Source: Lysinibacillus pakistanensis
GTDB taxonomy: Bacteria > Bacillota > Bacilli > Bacillales_A > Planococcaceae
Direction: 5' to 3'
Assembly (NCBI RefSeq): GCF_030123245.1
Contig: NZ_CP126101.1
Location: 556,501 to 620,500 of the forward strand
Length of the DNA stretch: 64,000 nt
Translations under genes and position numbers: made by a program
Notes under the pieces: generated by a model
Told to the model about the DNA's origin: nothing
The model's input: only the letters and a program-made list of their open reading frames with translations
The model's database searches: none
In this document: piece after piece, positions 37,429 through 46,534 of the stretch
Numbering within the stretch: the first letter of the stretch is position 1
Layout: every line of letters starts with the position of its first letter

Positions 37429-38259
37429 TTATAGCTCTGTCACTGTTACTTCAGGCGCACCAAAACGTGATTTTGCACCGTGCATTACTGGTCCAACGTA
37501 ATCATTTAAAGCCCATCCATGAGCAATTGCAGCAGATACAAACTCTTTTGCTTCTATAACTGCTTCTTTCACTGAAAGACGATTTGCAAGATTTGCGGTT
37601 ACTGAGGCTGCAAATGTACAGCCTGCCCCATGGTTATAAGTAGAAGCTACTTTTTCAGATTCTAGTAAATAGAACTTCTCACCATCAAAGAATAAATCTG
37701 TTGCTTTTTCTGTTGCTAGCGCTTTTCCACCTTTTATGACAACAGCCTTAGCACCAAGCTCATGAATTTTACGAGCTGCTGCTTTCATTTCTTCTATCGT
37801 TTTTGGTGTACCTGTTCCAGCTAATTGTCCTGCCTCAAATAGATTTGGTGTTGTGACGGCAGCTAGTGGCAATAGATATTGAATCATGGCGTCTGTGTTG
37901 CCAGGGTTCAATACCTCATCCTCGCCTTTACAGACCATTACAGGATCAATGACAACATTGGACGTACCCGATTTTGCGATAGCATCTCCTGCAACCTGAA
38001 TAATTTCCTCAGTTGAAAGCATCCCTGTTTTGATGGCATCAATGCCTGTTGAAAGAGCTGTATCAATTTGTTTTTGCAGAAGCTCTGTTGGTAATGTTGT
38101 GACATTATGTGTCCAACCATTTGGATCCATCGTAACAATTACCGTTAGTGCCACCATCCCATATGTTCCATGTTCCTGAAATGTTTTCAAATCGGCTTGC
38201 ATTCCTGCGCCACCTGAAGTATCTGAACCAGCAATCGTTAAAGTTTTTTTAAGAGTCAT
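37429..38259 (-). CDS. pdxK: Pyridoxine/pyridoxal/pyridoxamine kinase PdxK (ThiD-like)
   Basis: Ribokinase-family kinase (276 residues) that phosphorylates B6 vitamers. Seen: LTIAGSDTSGGAGMQADLKT at the N-terminus, VIDPVMVCKGEDEVL near 107 and the anion-hole/catalytic segment NHGAGCTFAASVTANLA near 209. It matches B. subtilis PdxK, formerly called ThiD, better than a true HMP-P kinase, but the two are hard to tell apart by eye. The ATG at 38259 follows AAGGAG. Confidence 0.85.
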   Translation of the reverse strand: MTLKKTLTIAGSDTSGGAGMQADLKTFQEHGTYGMVALTVIVTMDPNGWTHNVTTLPTELLQKQIDTALSTGIDAIKTGMLSTEEIIQVAGDAIAKSGTSNVVIDPVMVCKGEDEVLNPGNTDAMIQYLLPLAAVTTPNLFEAGQLAGTGTPKTIEEMKAAARKIHELGAKAVVIKGGKALATEKATDLFFDGEKFYLLESEKVASTYNHGAGCTFAASVTANLANRLSVKEAVIEAKEFVSAAIAHGWALNDYVGPVMHGAKSRFGAPEVTVTEL

Positions 38260-38432
38260 GTGAAAGATCTCCTTTATAGTTGAGAGTATTAAAATTACCA
38301 TCTAGTATAGTCTGATTCTGATTCTATAAAAATAGCCAGAATGCTATATTTTTACAAGGTCAGTTTGAATTGATACTTGAATTCAACATTATTTTTTTGT
38401 ACCGTGAAAGAAGAGAAAGGGGCTTTTAGACG

Positions 38433-39110
38433 ATGAAACAAGTATTCCCGAATGATTGGCAAGCAATACTAGCAGAAGAAATGGAAAAAACATACTATAA
38501 AAAGTTACGACAATTTGTAGCACATGAATATTCAACACAAACAATTTATCCACCTATGAATGATGTCATGAATGCCTTTACTACAACAGCTTATTGTGAT
38601 GTGAAGGTAGTCATCTTAGGTCAAGATCCCTATCATGGTCCGAATCAAGCACATGGGTTGAGTTTCTCAGTAAAGCCAGGAGTTCCACATCCACCAAGTC
38701 TACGTAATATGCTACAAGAATTACAGGATGATGTGGGTTGTCCGATTCCCCAACATGGCACATTAACGAAATGGGCTCAGCAGGGTGTCATGCTATTGAA
38801 CACAGTTTTAACTGTGCGTGCAGGTCAAGCAAACTCTCATAAAGAACAAGGGTGGGAGCAATTTACTGATACTGTAATCGATAAATTGGCAGCAAGAAAT
38901 GAGCCTATTATTTTTGTATTATGGGGCAAGCCAGCACAACGGAAAAAACCATTAATCCGTAAATATTCAACACCACATGTCATTTTAGAGGCACCTCATC
39001 CAAGTCCACTTAGTGCCTATAGAGGCTTTTTTGGTAGTAAACCCTATTCTAAAATTAATGCACAGTTACTAGAATGGGGAGAGCAGCCTATTGATTGGTG
39101 TCTAGGATAA
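38433..39110 (+). CDS. ung: Uracil-DNA glycosylase
   Basis: Family 1 UDG (225 residues) that removes uracil from DNA. Seen: catalytic-water motif [18 protein letters not shown] near residue 62 and DNA-intercalating motif [11 protein letters not shown] near 187. Monocistronic start with GAAAGGGG. Next to pdxK as in B. subtilis. Confidence 0.96.
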   Translation: MKQVFPNDWQAILAEEMEKTYYKKLRQFVAHEYSTQTIYPPMNDVMNAFTTTAYCDVKVVILGQDPYHGPNQAHGLSFSVKPGVPHPPSLRNMLQELQDDVGCPIPQHGTLTKWAQQGVMLLNTVLTVRAGQANSHKEQGWEQFTDTVIDKLAARNEPIIFVLWGKPAQRKKPLIRKYSTPHVILEAPHPSPLSAYRGFFGSKPYSKINAQLLEWGEQPIDWCLG

Positions 39111-39127
39111 GATTGGCACAAATCATC

Positions 39128-39312
39128 TATCTTCATTCAGCAGACTCCCACCTCTTCAAGTGGTGAAATAAATGTCGTTTTGGTTCCTTTTCATGTGGGT
39201 GTCCAAACCTGAATGAAGATAAGCCTCCGGCGGATGTCACGGATTTTCAAAGGAATGAATTGTGCAGGCACAATTCAAAATCCGGACGCAATTACGCCAA
39301 GGCGAAATTGAT
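39128..39312 (+). repeat. Modular foldback repeat, copy B
   Basis: Module 1 is complete here and ends in terminal inverted repeats TATCTTCATTCAG / CTGAATGAAGATA (39128-39221). Module 3 follows with AAGCCTCCGGCGGATGTCAC, nested stem GGATTTT..GAATTGTGC / GCACAATTC..AAAATCC and CAATTACGCC / GGCGAAATTG. Module 2 is absent. Lies between ung and the 59-residue cysteine protein gene. Confidence 0.92.
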
Positions 39313-39364
39313 ACACTATTAGATTCGTGATACATTTACTAATGGAAGAAAGTGAGGGGCAACG

Positions 39365-39544
39365 ATGAAGGTTAATTGTTTCAAATGTCAACATTTTAAA
39401 GTAACATGGGACCCGCAGACGCCACGTGCATGTGCAGCATATGGCTTTAAAACAAAGCAAATACCATCCGTTGTCGTAAAACAATCCTCTGGTATGGACT
39501 GTTTAAAATTCGTACCGAAAGCAGAAAGTGGGAGAATGCAATGA
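39365..39544 (+). CDS. Small four-cysteine protein (59 residues), probably zinc-binding
   Basis: Begins MKVNCFKCQHFKVTWDPQTP with a CxxC pair, then Cys23 and Cys46, a likely zinc site. AGTGAGGGGCAACG precedes the ATG, and its TGA overlaps the next ATG (ATGA), so it is coupled to ywdI. I recognise it only as a conserved-looking small gene between ung and ywdI. Function unknown. Confidence 0.7.
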   Translation: MKVNCFKCQHFKVTWDPQTPRACAAYGFKTKQIPSVVVKQSSGMDCLKFVPKAESGRMQ

Positions 39545-39807
39545 TTCCTTATCAAGCCGTTATTCAACAACTTGAAAAACAATTATCAGGTGTGAAGAAT
39601 GCTGGAAATGAACAACAAATTCGTGAAGCCTTAACTGCGATTCGAGCATTATGTGATGTAGTTTTAGCCTCTCCTGATGGAATATCAAAAGCACAGTCGA
39701 AGCATATACCACAAATGCTAGTTTCAGAGCCAAAGCCAACAAGTTTATACACAGCAAAAATTGAAGAAGAAGACGGAGCAAATGGTGATTCAATTTTTGA
39801 CTTTTAA
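39541..39807 (+). CDS. ywdI: YwdI family protein (DUF5327)
   Basis: An 88-residue cytoplasmic protein: an amphipathic helical N-terminal half (YQAVIQQLEKQLSGVKNAGN, QQIREALTAIRALCDVVL) and a flexible acidic tail. Position between ung and ywdK matches the B. subtilis order. Function unknown. Confidence 0.75.
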   Translation: MIPYQAVIQQLEKQLSGVKNAGNEQQIREALTAIRALCDVVLASPDGISKAQSKHIPQMLVSEPKPTSLYTAKIEEEDGANGDSIFDF

Positions 39808-39833
39808 TCATTATTAAAGGTAGGGAGAATGAC

Positions 39834-40214
39834 ATGAAAAAATTTATCGTGACAGGTGCACTTCATGGCTTTTTAGCGGTGGCATTCGGTGCATTTGGTG
39901 CACATGCGTTAAAGGATGTTTTAGATGATTATGGTCGTGGTATTTGGGAAACAGCCGTACAATATCAAATGTTTCATGCAACAGGCTTGCTTGTTATTGG
40001 CCTATTAATGAGCTCTAAATTATTAGGAGAAGTAAAGCAATTAAATTTAGCTGGTATTTTCTTTAACCTCGGTATTGTTTTCTTTTCAGGTAGTTTATAT
40101 ATATTAGCCATCAGCGGCATTAAAGTATTAGGTGCCATTACCCCAATTGGCGGTGTCCTATTTTTAGCAGGCTGGGTGCTGATTATCCTATCTGCTCTTA
40201 AGCATGCTCGATAA
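39834..40214 (+). CDS. ywdK: DUF423 membrane protein YwdK
   Basis: A 126-residue protein with four hydrophobic helices. The DUF423 hallmark LAVAFGAFGAHALKDVL appears near residue 14 and TAVQYQMFHATGLLVIGL near 42. Third gene of a small unit with the cysteine protein and ywdI; AGGGAGAATGAC before ATG. Function unknown. Confidence 0.87.
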   Translation: MKKFIVTGALHGFLAVAFGAFGAHALKDVLDDYGRGIWETAVQYQMFHATGLLVIGLLMSSKLLGEVKQLNLAGIFFNLGIVFFSGSLYILAISGIKVLGAITPIGGVLFLAGWVLIILSALKHAR

Positions 40215-40257
40215 AGGCAATAATTATTAACTTCACAATTATAAACTAAATAATTTT

Positions 40258-40288
40258 ACTCCTTCGCATTTTTTGTGGAGGGGTTTTT
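40258..40288 (+). terminator. Terminator after ywdK
   Basis: An 11-bp stem allowing G-T pairs (ACTCCTTCGCA / TGTGGAGGGGT) followed by five T. Confidence 0.75.
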
Positions 40289-40435
40289 ATCTTTAAGGAA
40301 GTTATAGTAACTATTGAAAGCTCAAAAAATAATTCTATCAATCTTCATTTTAATTCCTATTGTTTTTGTAAGAATTTATAGTACACTGTTATTACCAAAA
40401 GAGTTCGAGTTTGAGAAAGTGAGGTTTTGTAAAAT

Positions 40436-41614
40436 ATGGAGAAACTATTTACTTTACTAGATCATAATTTTGATGAAATAGTGGCCATTCGTCGACATTT
40501 ACATGAATATCCGGAATTATCCTTTGAAGAGGTGGAAACACCAGCATATATAGCAGCCTTTCATCGTGCATTAGGACATGATGTTCGGGAGCAGGTAGGA
40601 GAACGCGGTGTTGTTGCAACATTACGTGGGGGAAAGCCTGGTAAGACGGTGGCATTACGAGCTGATTTCGATGCATTGGCTATCCAAGAAGAAAATGAGA
40701 TTCCTTATAAATCGAAAATAGATGGTAAAATGCATGCCTGTGGTCATGATGGTCATACAGCAACATTATTAGGTCTTGCTAAGGCACTAAATGCGATTAA
40801 AGATGAGATTACAGGGAGTGTAGTCTTTATTCATCAGCATGCAGAAGAGATTGCCCCAGGTGGAGCAAAGCCTATGATAGAGGATGGCTGCCTAGATGGA
40901 GTAGATGTTATTTTCGGTACACATTTATGGGCACCCACACCAATAGGAGATTTGTTGGTGAGAGATGGAGCAATTATGGCTGCGGCTGATAAAGTGGAAA
41001 TTACGATTCAAGGTAAAGGTGGTCATGGGGCAGAACCACATCATTCGATTGATGCAGTTGTGCTTGGTTCACAATTTGTTGTAAACGCGCAGCAGCTTAT
41101 TTCCCGTCGAATCGATCCATTAAAATCGGCTGTGTTAACGCTTGGTCATTTTGAGGCAATAAATCCTTTCAATGTGATTGCTGACCGAGTGGTGCTTGCA
41201 GGAACAGTCCGTACATTTGATGAGCAGGTGCGTCAGCAGATGGAGGATGAGCTTGAGTCTGTATTAAAGGCAACTTGCCAACCTTTTGGGGCAAGCTATA
41301 ACTATCGCTATACAAGAGGTTATCCACCTGTTTATAATCATGTAGAGGACACAGCATTTATTGCACAGCTTGCGAATGATGTACCAGGAGTAGAAAATGT
41401 TATAACATGTCCACCGTTTATGATTGGTGAAGATTTTGGCTATTACCTAGAAAAGGTGCCAGGTACATTTTTCTTTACAGGTGCTAAAAAGCCCGAGTGG
41501 GAAGAAGCATATCCACATCATCATGCACGCTTTGATTTTGATGAACGTGCGATGCTAATTGCTGCAAAAACTTTAGGAAAAGCAACTCTACAATACTTAC
41601 AGAAAAATAAATAG
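40436..41614 (+). CDS. M20-family amidohydrolase/aminoacylase
   Basis: A 392-residue zinc-dependent M20D hydrolase (hippurate hydrolase/N-acyl amino acid deacylase type). Seen: RRHLHEYPELSFEE near residue 19, metal motif MHACGHDGHTATLLGLA near 98, and the lid domain with GKGGHGAEPHHSIDA near 195. It removes an acyl group from an amino-acid amide; the substrate is not clear. Monocistronic with its own terminator. Confidence 0.9.
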   Translation: MEKLFTLLDHNFDEIVAIRRHLHEYPELSFEEVETPAYIAAFHRALGHDVREQVGERGVVATLRGGKPGKTVALRADFDALAIQEENEIPYKSKIDGKMHACGHDGHTATLLGLAKALNAIKDEITGSVVFIHQHAEEIAPGGAKPMIEDGCLDGVDVIFGTHLWAPTPIGDLLVRDGAIMAAADKVEITIQGKGGHGAEPHHSIDAVVLGSQFVVNAQQLISRRIDPLKSAVLTLGHFEAINPFNVIADRVVLAGTVRTFDEQVRQQMEDELESVLKATCQPFGASYNYRYTRGYPPVYNHVEDTAFIAQLANDVPGVENVITCPPFMIGEDFGYYLEKVPGTFFFTGAKKPEWEEAYPHHHARFDFDERAMLIAAKTLGKATLQYLQKNK

Positions 41615-41617
41615 TCA

Positions 41618-41655
41618 AATGGCATGATAGGAATGTTCCTACCATGCCATTTTTA
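41618..41655. terminator. Terminator between the M20 gene and gerQ
   Basis: Stem AAATGGCATG / CATGCCATTT with an inner TAGGAA / TTCCTA, followed by T. Confidence 0.87.
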
Positions 41656-41705
41656 ATAAGTATCAATAATAACAACTGACGATTACTAGCTACATAAGCA
41701 ATGAA

Positions 41706-42038
41706 TTATGGATTCTGATTGAAATAGGACATCTCTTCATCATATTCAGCAAAATCAAAGTAAATCATAGGGAAGAGGAAGCGATGATTCGATTTAAGTT
41801 CACGGATAATAACATGATCTCGACCAGCAGCTTCTACCACACCACGCACAGTTTTAGTGTTTTTCCCTGCCTCGACTGCATGCTCAAAAGAGAAATGGAA
41901 TGTAGCAGGCTTACCACGATTCAAACGCAAAATATTTTCAATATAGGACTCTTCACGTCCAGGTGGTCGTCCGCTACTTGGAATTGTTACTTGTGGGGGC
42001 ATTTGTTGCGTTGTCGGTGTCCAATAATATGGCATCAT
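41706..42038 (-). CDS. gerQ: Spore coat protein GerQ
   Basis: A 110-residue coat protein, cross-linked by transglutaminase in B. subtilis and needed to place CwlJ in the spore. The N-terminus is Pro/Gln-rich (MMPYYWTPTTQQMPPQV), followed by the conserved EESYIENILRLNRGKPATFH near residue 29 and the C-terminal YFDFAEYDEE. Directly downstream of cwlJ, the standard arrangement. Confidence 0.92.
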   Translation of the reverse strand: MMPYYWTPTTQQMPPQVTIPSSGRPPGREESYIENILRLNRGKPATFHFSFEHAVEAGKNTKTVRGVVEAAGRDHVIIRELKSNHRFLFPMIYFDFAEYDEEMSYFNQNP

Positions 42039-42059
42039 CGATTATCAACCTTCTTTCTT

Positions 42060-42479
42060 TTAGATTTGAGGACAGTCTTCCTCAGATGGTGAGAAAAAGC
42101 AATGAGATTTATATCTTCCTGTGTTCCATTGACCATACCATTGTGCTGGACAATCTCCTTCAGGTCTAAAAAACCAGAGGGAGCGGGTTGCTGGATGGAA
42201 CCGTTCACCTTGAATCACTCGTTTTGCTAAACGAATATCTTGATCACGTGCTCGTTGATAAAAGTAACCCTTTTGTGTCGCCTCGAAACCTCCTGGACGT
42301 TGAAAAACCATTTGTTCAATTGTTCGAATATTCCCGAAATCTAGGCAATCTCCTCGTACGCGATTGACGCCTACGTTGCCAACCATCAGCATACCTAATT
42401 CTCCTTCACCTTCTGCCTCGGCTCGCATTAGCCTTGCGAGCATTGCTGTTTGTGCATCATTGGTCTTTATAACAGCTAT
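42060..42479 (-). CDS. cwlJ: Spore cortex-lytic hydrolase CwlJ with an apparent ATA start
   Basis: Spore cell-wall hydrolase (139 residues) used in germination. Seen: LARLMRAEAEGEGELGMLMV near residue 14, GNVGVNRV, GYFYQRARD and LWFFRPEGDCPAQWY. Homology extends upstream of the first ATG (42443): the frame reads AVIKTNDAQTA back to an ATA at 42477-42479, 7 bases after a perfect GAGGAGG, and a stop lies just before. B. subtilis CwlJ starts MAVVRA at the same place, so ATA seems to replace ATG. Possible AUA initiation, mutation or base-call error. Confidence 0.88.
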   Translation of the reverse strand: MAVIKTNDAQTAMLARLMRAEAEGEGELGMLMVGNVGVNRVRGDCLDFGNIRTIEQMVFQRPGGFEATQKGYFYQRARDQDIRLAKRVIQGERFHPATRSLWFFRPEGDCPAQWYGQWNTGRYKSHCFFSPSEEDCPQI

Positions 42480-42856
42480 TTACATTCCTCCTCGCAGACA
42501 GTATATGCATGAAGCCATTGTAGACATGTTTATTTTCATGACAAAGTTCATCACATTTTAAAATTAGTAAGCATATATTAGTTATAACGAGTAGTCTGTA
42601 AAAATAGTTAAAAGTTCGATATTTTTTTAACAAAGTGGGTAAAAAAAGAATAGCTACTATTTCGGGGAACATGAGATTTATTACCCCCATCGTAATTGAA
42701 TCCGGGTTTTTGGGGGCTTTATCTTGATTCAGTAGGGGTTGTACACCACCGAGAAGGAGAAAATCGCATTATCCAAACACTTATAGATGTGGGAGTCTTG
42801 TGGTAAATCAAGATACAGGTTGCATGTGTATTGAATACATGTGAGGTGACAGGAAA
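42480..42856. other. Intergenic region cwlJ to first small membrane gene
   Basis: Holds the leftward cwlJ promoter region (not confidently placed; CATATACT at about 42502-42509 on the minus strand may be a sporulation-sigma -10) and repeat copy C at 42691-42815. Confidence 0.35.
42691..42815 (-). repeat. Modular foldback repeat, copy C (inverted, shortened)
   Basis: Read on the minus strand: terminal inverted repeat TATCTTGATT, AAGACTCCCACATCTATAAG, GTTTGGATAATGCG, CCCCTACTGAATCAAGATAA and then CCCGGATTCAATTACG. The order matches module 1 plus the end of module 3 in the other copies, with many substitutions. Confidence 0.75.
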
Positions 42857-43027
42857 ATGGAGATTGGTGTTTGGTTTGGTATTTTATTGAGTGCTGTGCT
42901 GGCATTTTTACTAGGTGATTTTTACGGACAGCCACTCCATTGGTATCTATTTATTTTAATCATCGTTATTGGCTTTTTTATCAATACGATCATTTTAATA
43001 TTAAGGGTGAAGGATGAAAACTCCTGA
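42857..43027 (+). CDS. Small membrane protein, paralogue 1 (56 residues)
   Basis: Begins MEIGVWFGILLSAV and contains two hydrophobic helices joined by GDFYGQPLHWYL. It shares YxQPxxWYL...GFFIxTIILIL-type positions with the next gene, so the two are tandem paralogues. Ribosome site AGGTGACAGGA. No family recognised. Confidence 0.65.
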   Translation: MEIGVWFGILLSAVLAFLLGDFYGQPLHWYLFILIIVIGFFINTIILILRVKDENS

Positions 43028-43196
43028 GAGATGAAAGTAATATGAAAACAAGAAAGTGTCATCGTAAGTTAAGGTGATACTTTCTTATTTTTGTTATTGA
43101 AAGGATAAAAACTTTTTGTCTTGCTAGTATATTGAAAATAAACAGAGACATACTAAAGTGGAAAAATATTTTTTGCTTTCATGAAGGAGTGTTACA

Positions 43197-43379
43197 ATGC
43201 GTATTTTTGGTATGTTTGTAGCAATTATCGTAAGTGCATTTACAGCTGTAGGTATAGCAGAACTCTACCATCAACCATATAACTGGTATTTGGTTTTCCT
43301 AATGATTCTAACTGGCTTTTTTATCCATACCATTATTTTAATATTGGAATCAGAAGCAAGTGAAGAAAATGAATTTTAA
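43197..43379 (+). CDS. Small membrane protein, paralogue 2 (60 residues)
   Basis: Begins MRIFGMFVAIIVSAFTAVG, has a second helix LVFLMILTGFFIHTIILILE and an acidic tail SEASEENEF. Clearly related to the 56-residue protein 170 bases upstream. GAAGGAGTGTTACA before ATG and a strong terminator after. Function unknown. Confidence 0.7.
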   Translation: MRIFGMFVAIIVSAFTAVGIAELYHQPYNWYLVFLMILTGFFIHTIILILESEASEENEF

Positions 43380-43416
43380 AAAATGCGAGTCCATTTTTAG
43401 GGCTCGCATTTTTTAT
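43378..43416. terminator. Bidirectional terminator between small membrane gene and hemQ
   Basis: Stem AAATGCGAG / CTCGCATTT with A- and T-tracts between converging genes. Confidence 0.85.
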
Positions 43417-43420
43417 AGGA

Positions 43421-44170
43421 TTAGACTGTTAAGAATTTCACTAGTTTTTCGTTATCAAGAAGGTTACCAACGAAGAATGCACCGAATTCCCCGTATCGAG
43501 CAGAAACTTCATCGAAGCGCATTTCATATACTAATTTTTTAAATTGTAATACGTCATCTGCGAACAATGTTACGCCCCATTCATGATCATCAAAGCCAAC
43601 AGAACCAGTGATAATTTGTTTTACTTTACCAGCATAGCCACGACCAATCATACCATGAGAACGCATTAATGTTTTACGCTCATCCATTGAAAGCATGTAC
43701 CAGTTATCATTGCCCTGACGGCGTTTATCCATTGGATAGAAGCATACATATTTAGAGCGTGGAAGCTCAGGATAAAGACGTGCACGTACATGTGGATTTT
43801 GGTATGGATCTTCGTTTGATTCACCAGCTAAATAGTTGGAAAGCTCTACAACAGATACATAAGAATATGTAGGAATTGTAAAATCAGCAATTGCTAATTT
43901 ATTAAAATCAGCTTCAAGCTCTTGTAGCTCATCCATTGTTTCACGCAATGTCATAATCATAAAATCAGCTTTTTGGCCAACGATTGCATAAAAGGCATGA
44001 GCACCAGTTTTAGCGATATCTGCTTCGTTTAATTTTTCTAAATACGCGACGAATTCTTCGACTGCCGCTTGGCGTTCTTCAGCAGAAACGAGTTTCCATG
44101 AAGCCCAATCGATTGAGCGAAAATCATGTAGAGCATACCAACCATCTAAAGTAATAGCTGCTTCATTCAT
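43421..44170 (-). CDS. hemQ: Coproheme decarboxylase HemQ (YwfI)
   Basis: Chlorite-dismutase-fold enzyme (249 residues) that converts coproheme to haem b in the Gram-positive pathway. Seen: [15 protein letters not shown] near the N-terminus, [20 protein letters not shown] near 142 containing the catalytic tyrosine region, and [20 protein letters not shown] near 171 with the haem-ligand histidine. The start is ATG 44170 after AAGGAG; the longer frame to 44203 lacks support. Divergent from lipL. Confidence 0.93.
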   Translation of the reverse strand: MNEAAITLDGWYALHDFRSIDWASWKLVSAEERQAAVEEFVAYLEKLNEADIAKTGAHAFYAIVGQKADFMIMTLRETMDELQELEADFNKLAIADFTIPTYSYVSVVELSNYLAGESNEDPYQNPHVRARLYPELPRSKYVCFYPMDKRRQGNDNWYMLSMDERKTLMRSHGMIGRGYAGKVKQIITGSVGFDDHEWGVTLFADDVLQFKKLVYEMRFDEVSARYGEFGAFFVGNLLDNEKLVKFLTV

Positions 44171-44327
44171 TATTGAAAACACTCCTTTATAAGTGAATAA
44201 CATTCAAAATTTAGTTTATCATAGTTTGTACAAAATCCCTAAATTCATGATTGTATTTCACGAATTTGACACCTTCCGCAGATTATGTATGCTTAAGAGA
44301 AGAGATGTAAATAGAGGAGCCCTAAGC

Positions 44328-45161
44328 ATGAATAGTATTTTACAACAGCCAATTTGGCGTTTTTACGATCAATCCATTAGCGCGAAGCAAAGATCGCCAC
44401 TTGAATCCTTTGCAACAGATGATACTTTATGTCAGTTAGTGGGACAATTAGCCTCTCCGCCAACTATTCGTACATGGGTTCATAATGCATCAGTTGTCCT
44501 TGGTATTCAGGATCATCGCTTACCTTATGTACAGCAAGGGATGGAGTTACTCCAAGCACGTGCCTATCAACCTATTGTCCGTAATTCGGGAGGTTTAGCA
44601 GTGGTACTAGATGCAGGAGTATTAAATATTTCAATTGTTTTATCTGAACAAACAGAAGCATTAAGCATTAATGATGGTTATGATGTAATGGTTGCTCTCA
44701 TCAAAGGATTATTTCCTGAGGTGGCAGATAGAATTGAAGCCTATGAAATTGTAGGTTCCTATTGTCCGGGTTCCTATGATTTAAGTATTGATGGGAAGAA
44801 ATTTGCAGGTATTTCACAAAGGCGTTTACGTCAAGGAGTGGCCGTGCAAATTTATCTATGTATTGAGGGAAGCGGTTCCGAACGAGCAGCGCTTATTCGA
44901 GACTTTTATGAGGTAAGTTTACAGGGAGAGGCAACAAAATTTACGTATCCTAGCATTGACCCTAGTGTGATGGCTTCACTGTCAGAGCTTGTTGATGCAA
45001 CTTTAACCGTGGAAGCAGTGATCATTCGATTACAACGCCTTATTCATAAAATGGCCGGAGAAATACGATTTGAATCTTTTCATGATGAGGAGCTTACGTT
45101 ATATGCTTTCTATTTAAAGCGTGTATTAGAGCGCAATACGAAAATGCTTGCACCTAAATAA
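44328..45161 (+). CDS. lipL: Octanoyl-GcvH:protein N-octanoyltransferase LipL
   Basis: Cytoplasmic lipoate-assembly enzyme (277 residues, BPL/LPL fold). It moves octanoyl groups from GcvH to the E2 subunits of dehydrogenase complexes. Seen: YQPIVRNSGGLAVVLDAGVL near residue 80, and the catalytic-cysteine plus lysine segment VGSYCPGSYDLSIDGKKFAG near 143. Start ATG 44328 after GAGGAG; the longer frame from 44193 has no site. Neighbourhood matches B. subtilis ywfL. Confidence 0.9.
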   Translation: MNSILQQPIWRFYDQSISAKQRSPLESFATDDTLCQLVGQLASPPTIRTWVHNASVVLGIQDHRLPYVQQGMELLQARAYQPIVRNSGGLAVVLDAGVLNISIVLSEQTEALSINDGYDVMVALIKGLFPEVADRIEAYEIVGSYCPGSYDLSIDGKKFAGISQRRLRQGVAVQIYLCIEGSGSERAALIRDFYEVSLQGEATKFTYPSIDPSVMASLSELVDATLTVEAVIIRLQRLIHKMAGEIRFESFHDEELTLYAFYLKRVLERNTKMLAPK

Positions 45162-45190
45162 TAGTAACAACAAAGGAAAAAGCGATGCTG

Positions 45191-45841
45191 CTAACTAAGC
45201 GCATCGCCATTTTCCGGTTGAAAAGTAGAGCTACTGACAACAAGATTTCCGTTTTTCTCCATTTTGAAAACAGGTGCAATTCGTTCTTCCTCTTCATCTA
45301 GTGTTACAAGTCGTCTAGCACGGTTCATAATTTGTACAAATTGCTCGTAATCTTTGCGAATTGCTCTATTCTCTTCCTCTAGCTGTGTAATGGTTTTTTC
45401 TAGTTTTTTATTTTTCTCGGATGTTACGTGTACTAGCTGTCTCCATTTTGTAGACTCATTACCTAGCTCACCAGAATGCTGTAAACGTAGTAAGTAGGCT
45501 ATGACAATATCAAGAGATAATGCAGATAATGGAATGGATTTACCCTCTGCGGCACTACTATTGACTGTAAACATACTAGAGGCACGTCGTCTAGCTGGTG
45601 CACCCAACACTCGCATTCTCTCTTTTCTTTCCTTTTTCGCTTCAGCTAATTGCTCCTCATATTCCTTACGAACAACAGCATTCCAACGAAAACCACAGGC
45701 AGCAGCTGTACGATTTAACGCATCACCAGCTTCTTCAAAGGCATTAAGCTGTGTACTACCCTCTGTTACATGGCGAATAACCGCCTCTGCTAATAATTCA
45801 TCATTTTCTTGTAACCAAGCATCTTGTCTTACTTTACTCAT
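45191..45841 (-). CDS. rsfA: Prespore-specific regulator RsfA
   Basis: A 216-residue protein of the RsfA family, which tunes sigma-F dependent genes in the forespore. It has an N-terminal Myb/SANT-like domain ([20 protein letters not shown], then [20 protein letters not shown]) and a C-terminal coiled coil (about 140-180, [20 protein letters not shown]). The start is ATG 45841 after GGGAGG. Convergent with lipL, as ywfL/ywfN in B. subtilis. Confidence 0.9.
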   Translation of the reverse strand: MSKVRQDAWLQENDELLAEAVIRHVTEGSTQLNAFEEAGDALNRTAAACGFRWNAVVRKEYEEQLAEAKKERKERMRVLGAPARRRASSMFTVNSSAAEGKSIPLSALSLDIVIAYLLRLQHSGELGNESTKWRQLVHVTSEKNKKLEKTITQLEEENRAIRKDYEQFVQIMNRARRLVTLDEEEERIAPVFKMEKNGNLVVSSSTFQPENGDALS

Positions 45842-46079
45842 ATAAAATCCTCCCACCTTTATTTGGAACTTCTTTATTTAAGACTAGCATGACCAATCTT
45901 TTAACCTTTTATTCACCTATGTGGAAGGAATTATGCTTGAATACAAGGTAAAAAGTGCGATACAATACCCGTTGTAGGTTTGTACGCATGCTGCATACTT
46001 AAATATGCGAAGGTCGTGCGTTCAATAAAAGTGATGTTTTTGAATGAAAAAATACTATATAGAAAGGGTTGTCGACAAA

Positions 46080-46304
46080 ATGGCAAACGAATTTAAAGTT
46101 TGCGATGAATGTCAGGCCGTTAACTTAAAAACGTTAATTCCAAAATTAAAGGAAATTGATCCTGATGCAACCATCGAAATCGGCTGTCATTCCTATTGTG
46201 GCCCAGGACGTAAAAAAACATTTACATTTGTAAATAGCCGCCCTGTTGCAGCCTTAACGGAAGAAGAGCTTATGGAAAAAGTGTTAGCAAAATTAAAAAA
46301 ATAA
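46080..46304 (+). CDS. DUF1450 family small protein
   Basis: A 74-residue protein: [20 protein letters not shown] with a CxxC pair and, further on, [20 protein letters not shown] with a second Cys pair, suggesting an iron-sulfur or zinc site. ATG 46080 is chosen because the extended frame from 46044 has poor composition; AAAGGG lies about 11 bases upstream. Single gene. Function unknown. Confidence 0.75.
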   Translation: MANEFKVCDECQAVNLKTLIPKLKEIDPDATIEIGCHSYCGPGRKKTFTFVNSRPVAALTEEELMEKVLAKLKK

Positions 46305-46318
46305 GAAAAACAAACATG

Positions 46319-46351
46319 CTATCTTCACTCGCTGAGGATAGTTTTTGTTTT
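46319..46351 (+). terminator. Terminator after the DUF1450 gene
   Basis: Stem CTATCTTCA / TGAGGATAG followed by a T-rich run. Confidence 0.7.
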
Positions 46352-46534
46352 CTTTAAGATGTTTAGGTATTTACAATCTTGAAAGAGCGTTTTTATTTGG
46401 TCCATAGAAATCTGATTTTGGTGAATATCCAATCATTTAGGTTGATAGTCTCTATAATGGAAGAGAAATATGTATGCTAGCCCAATATTTATCGCATATA
46501 ATAGAACAAATAACGAAACGGGGGTGCTGAACAA

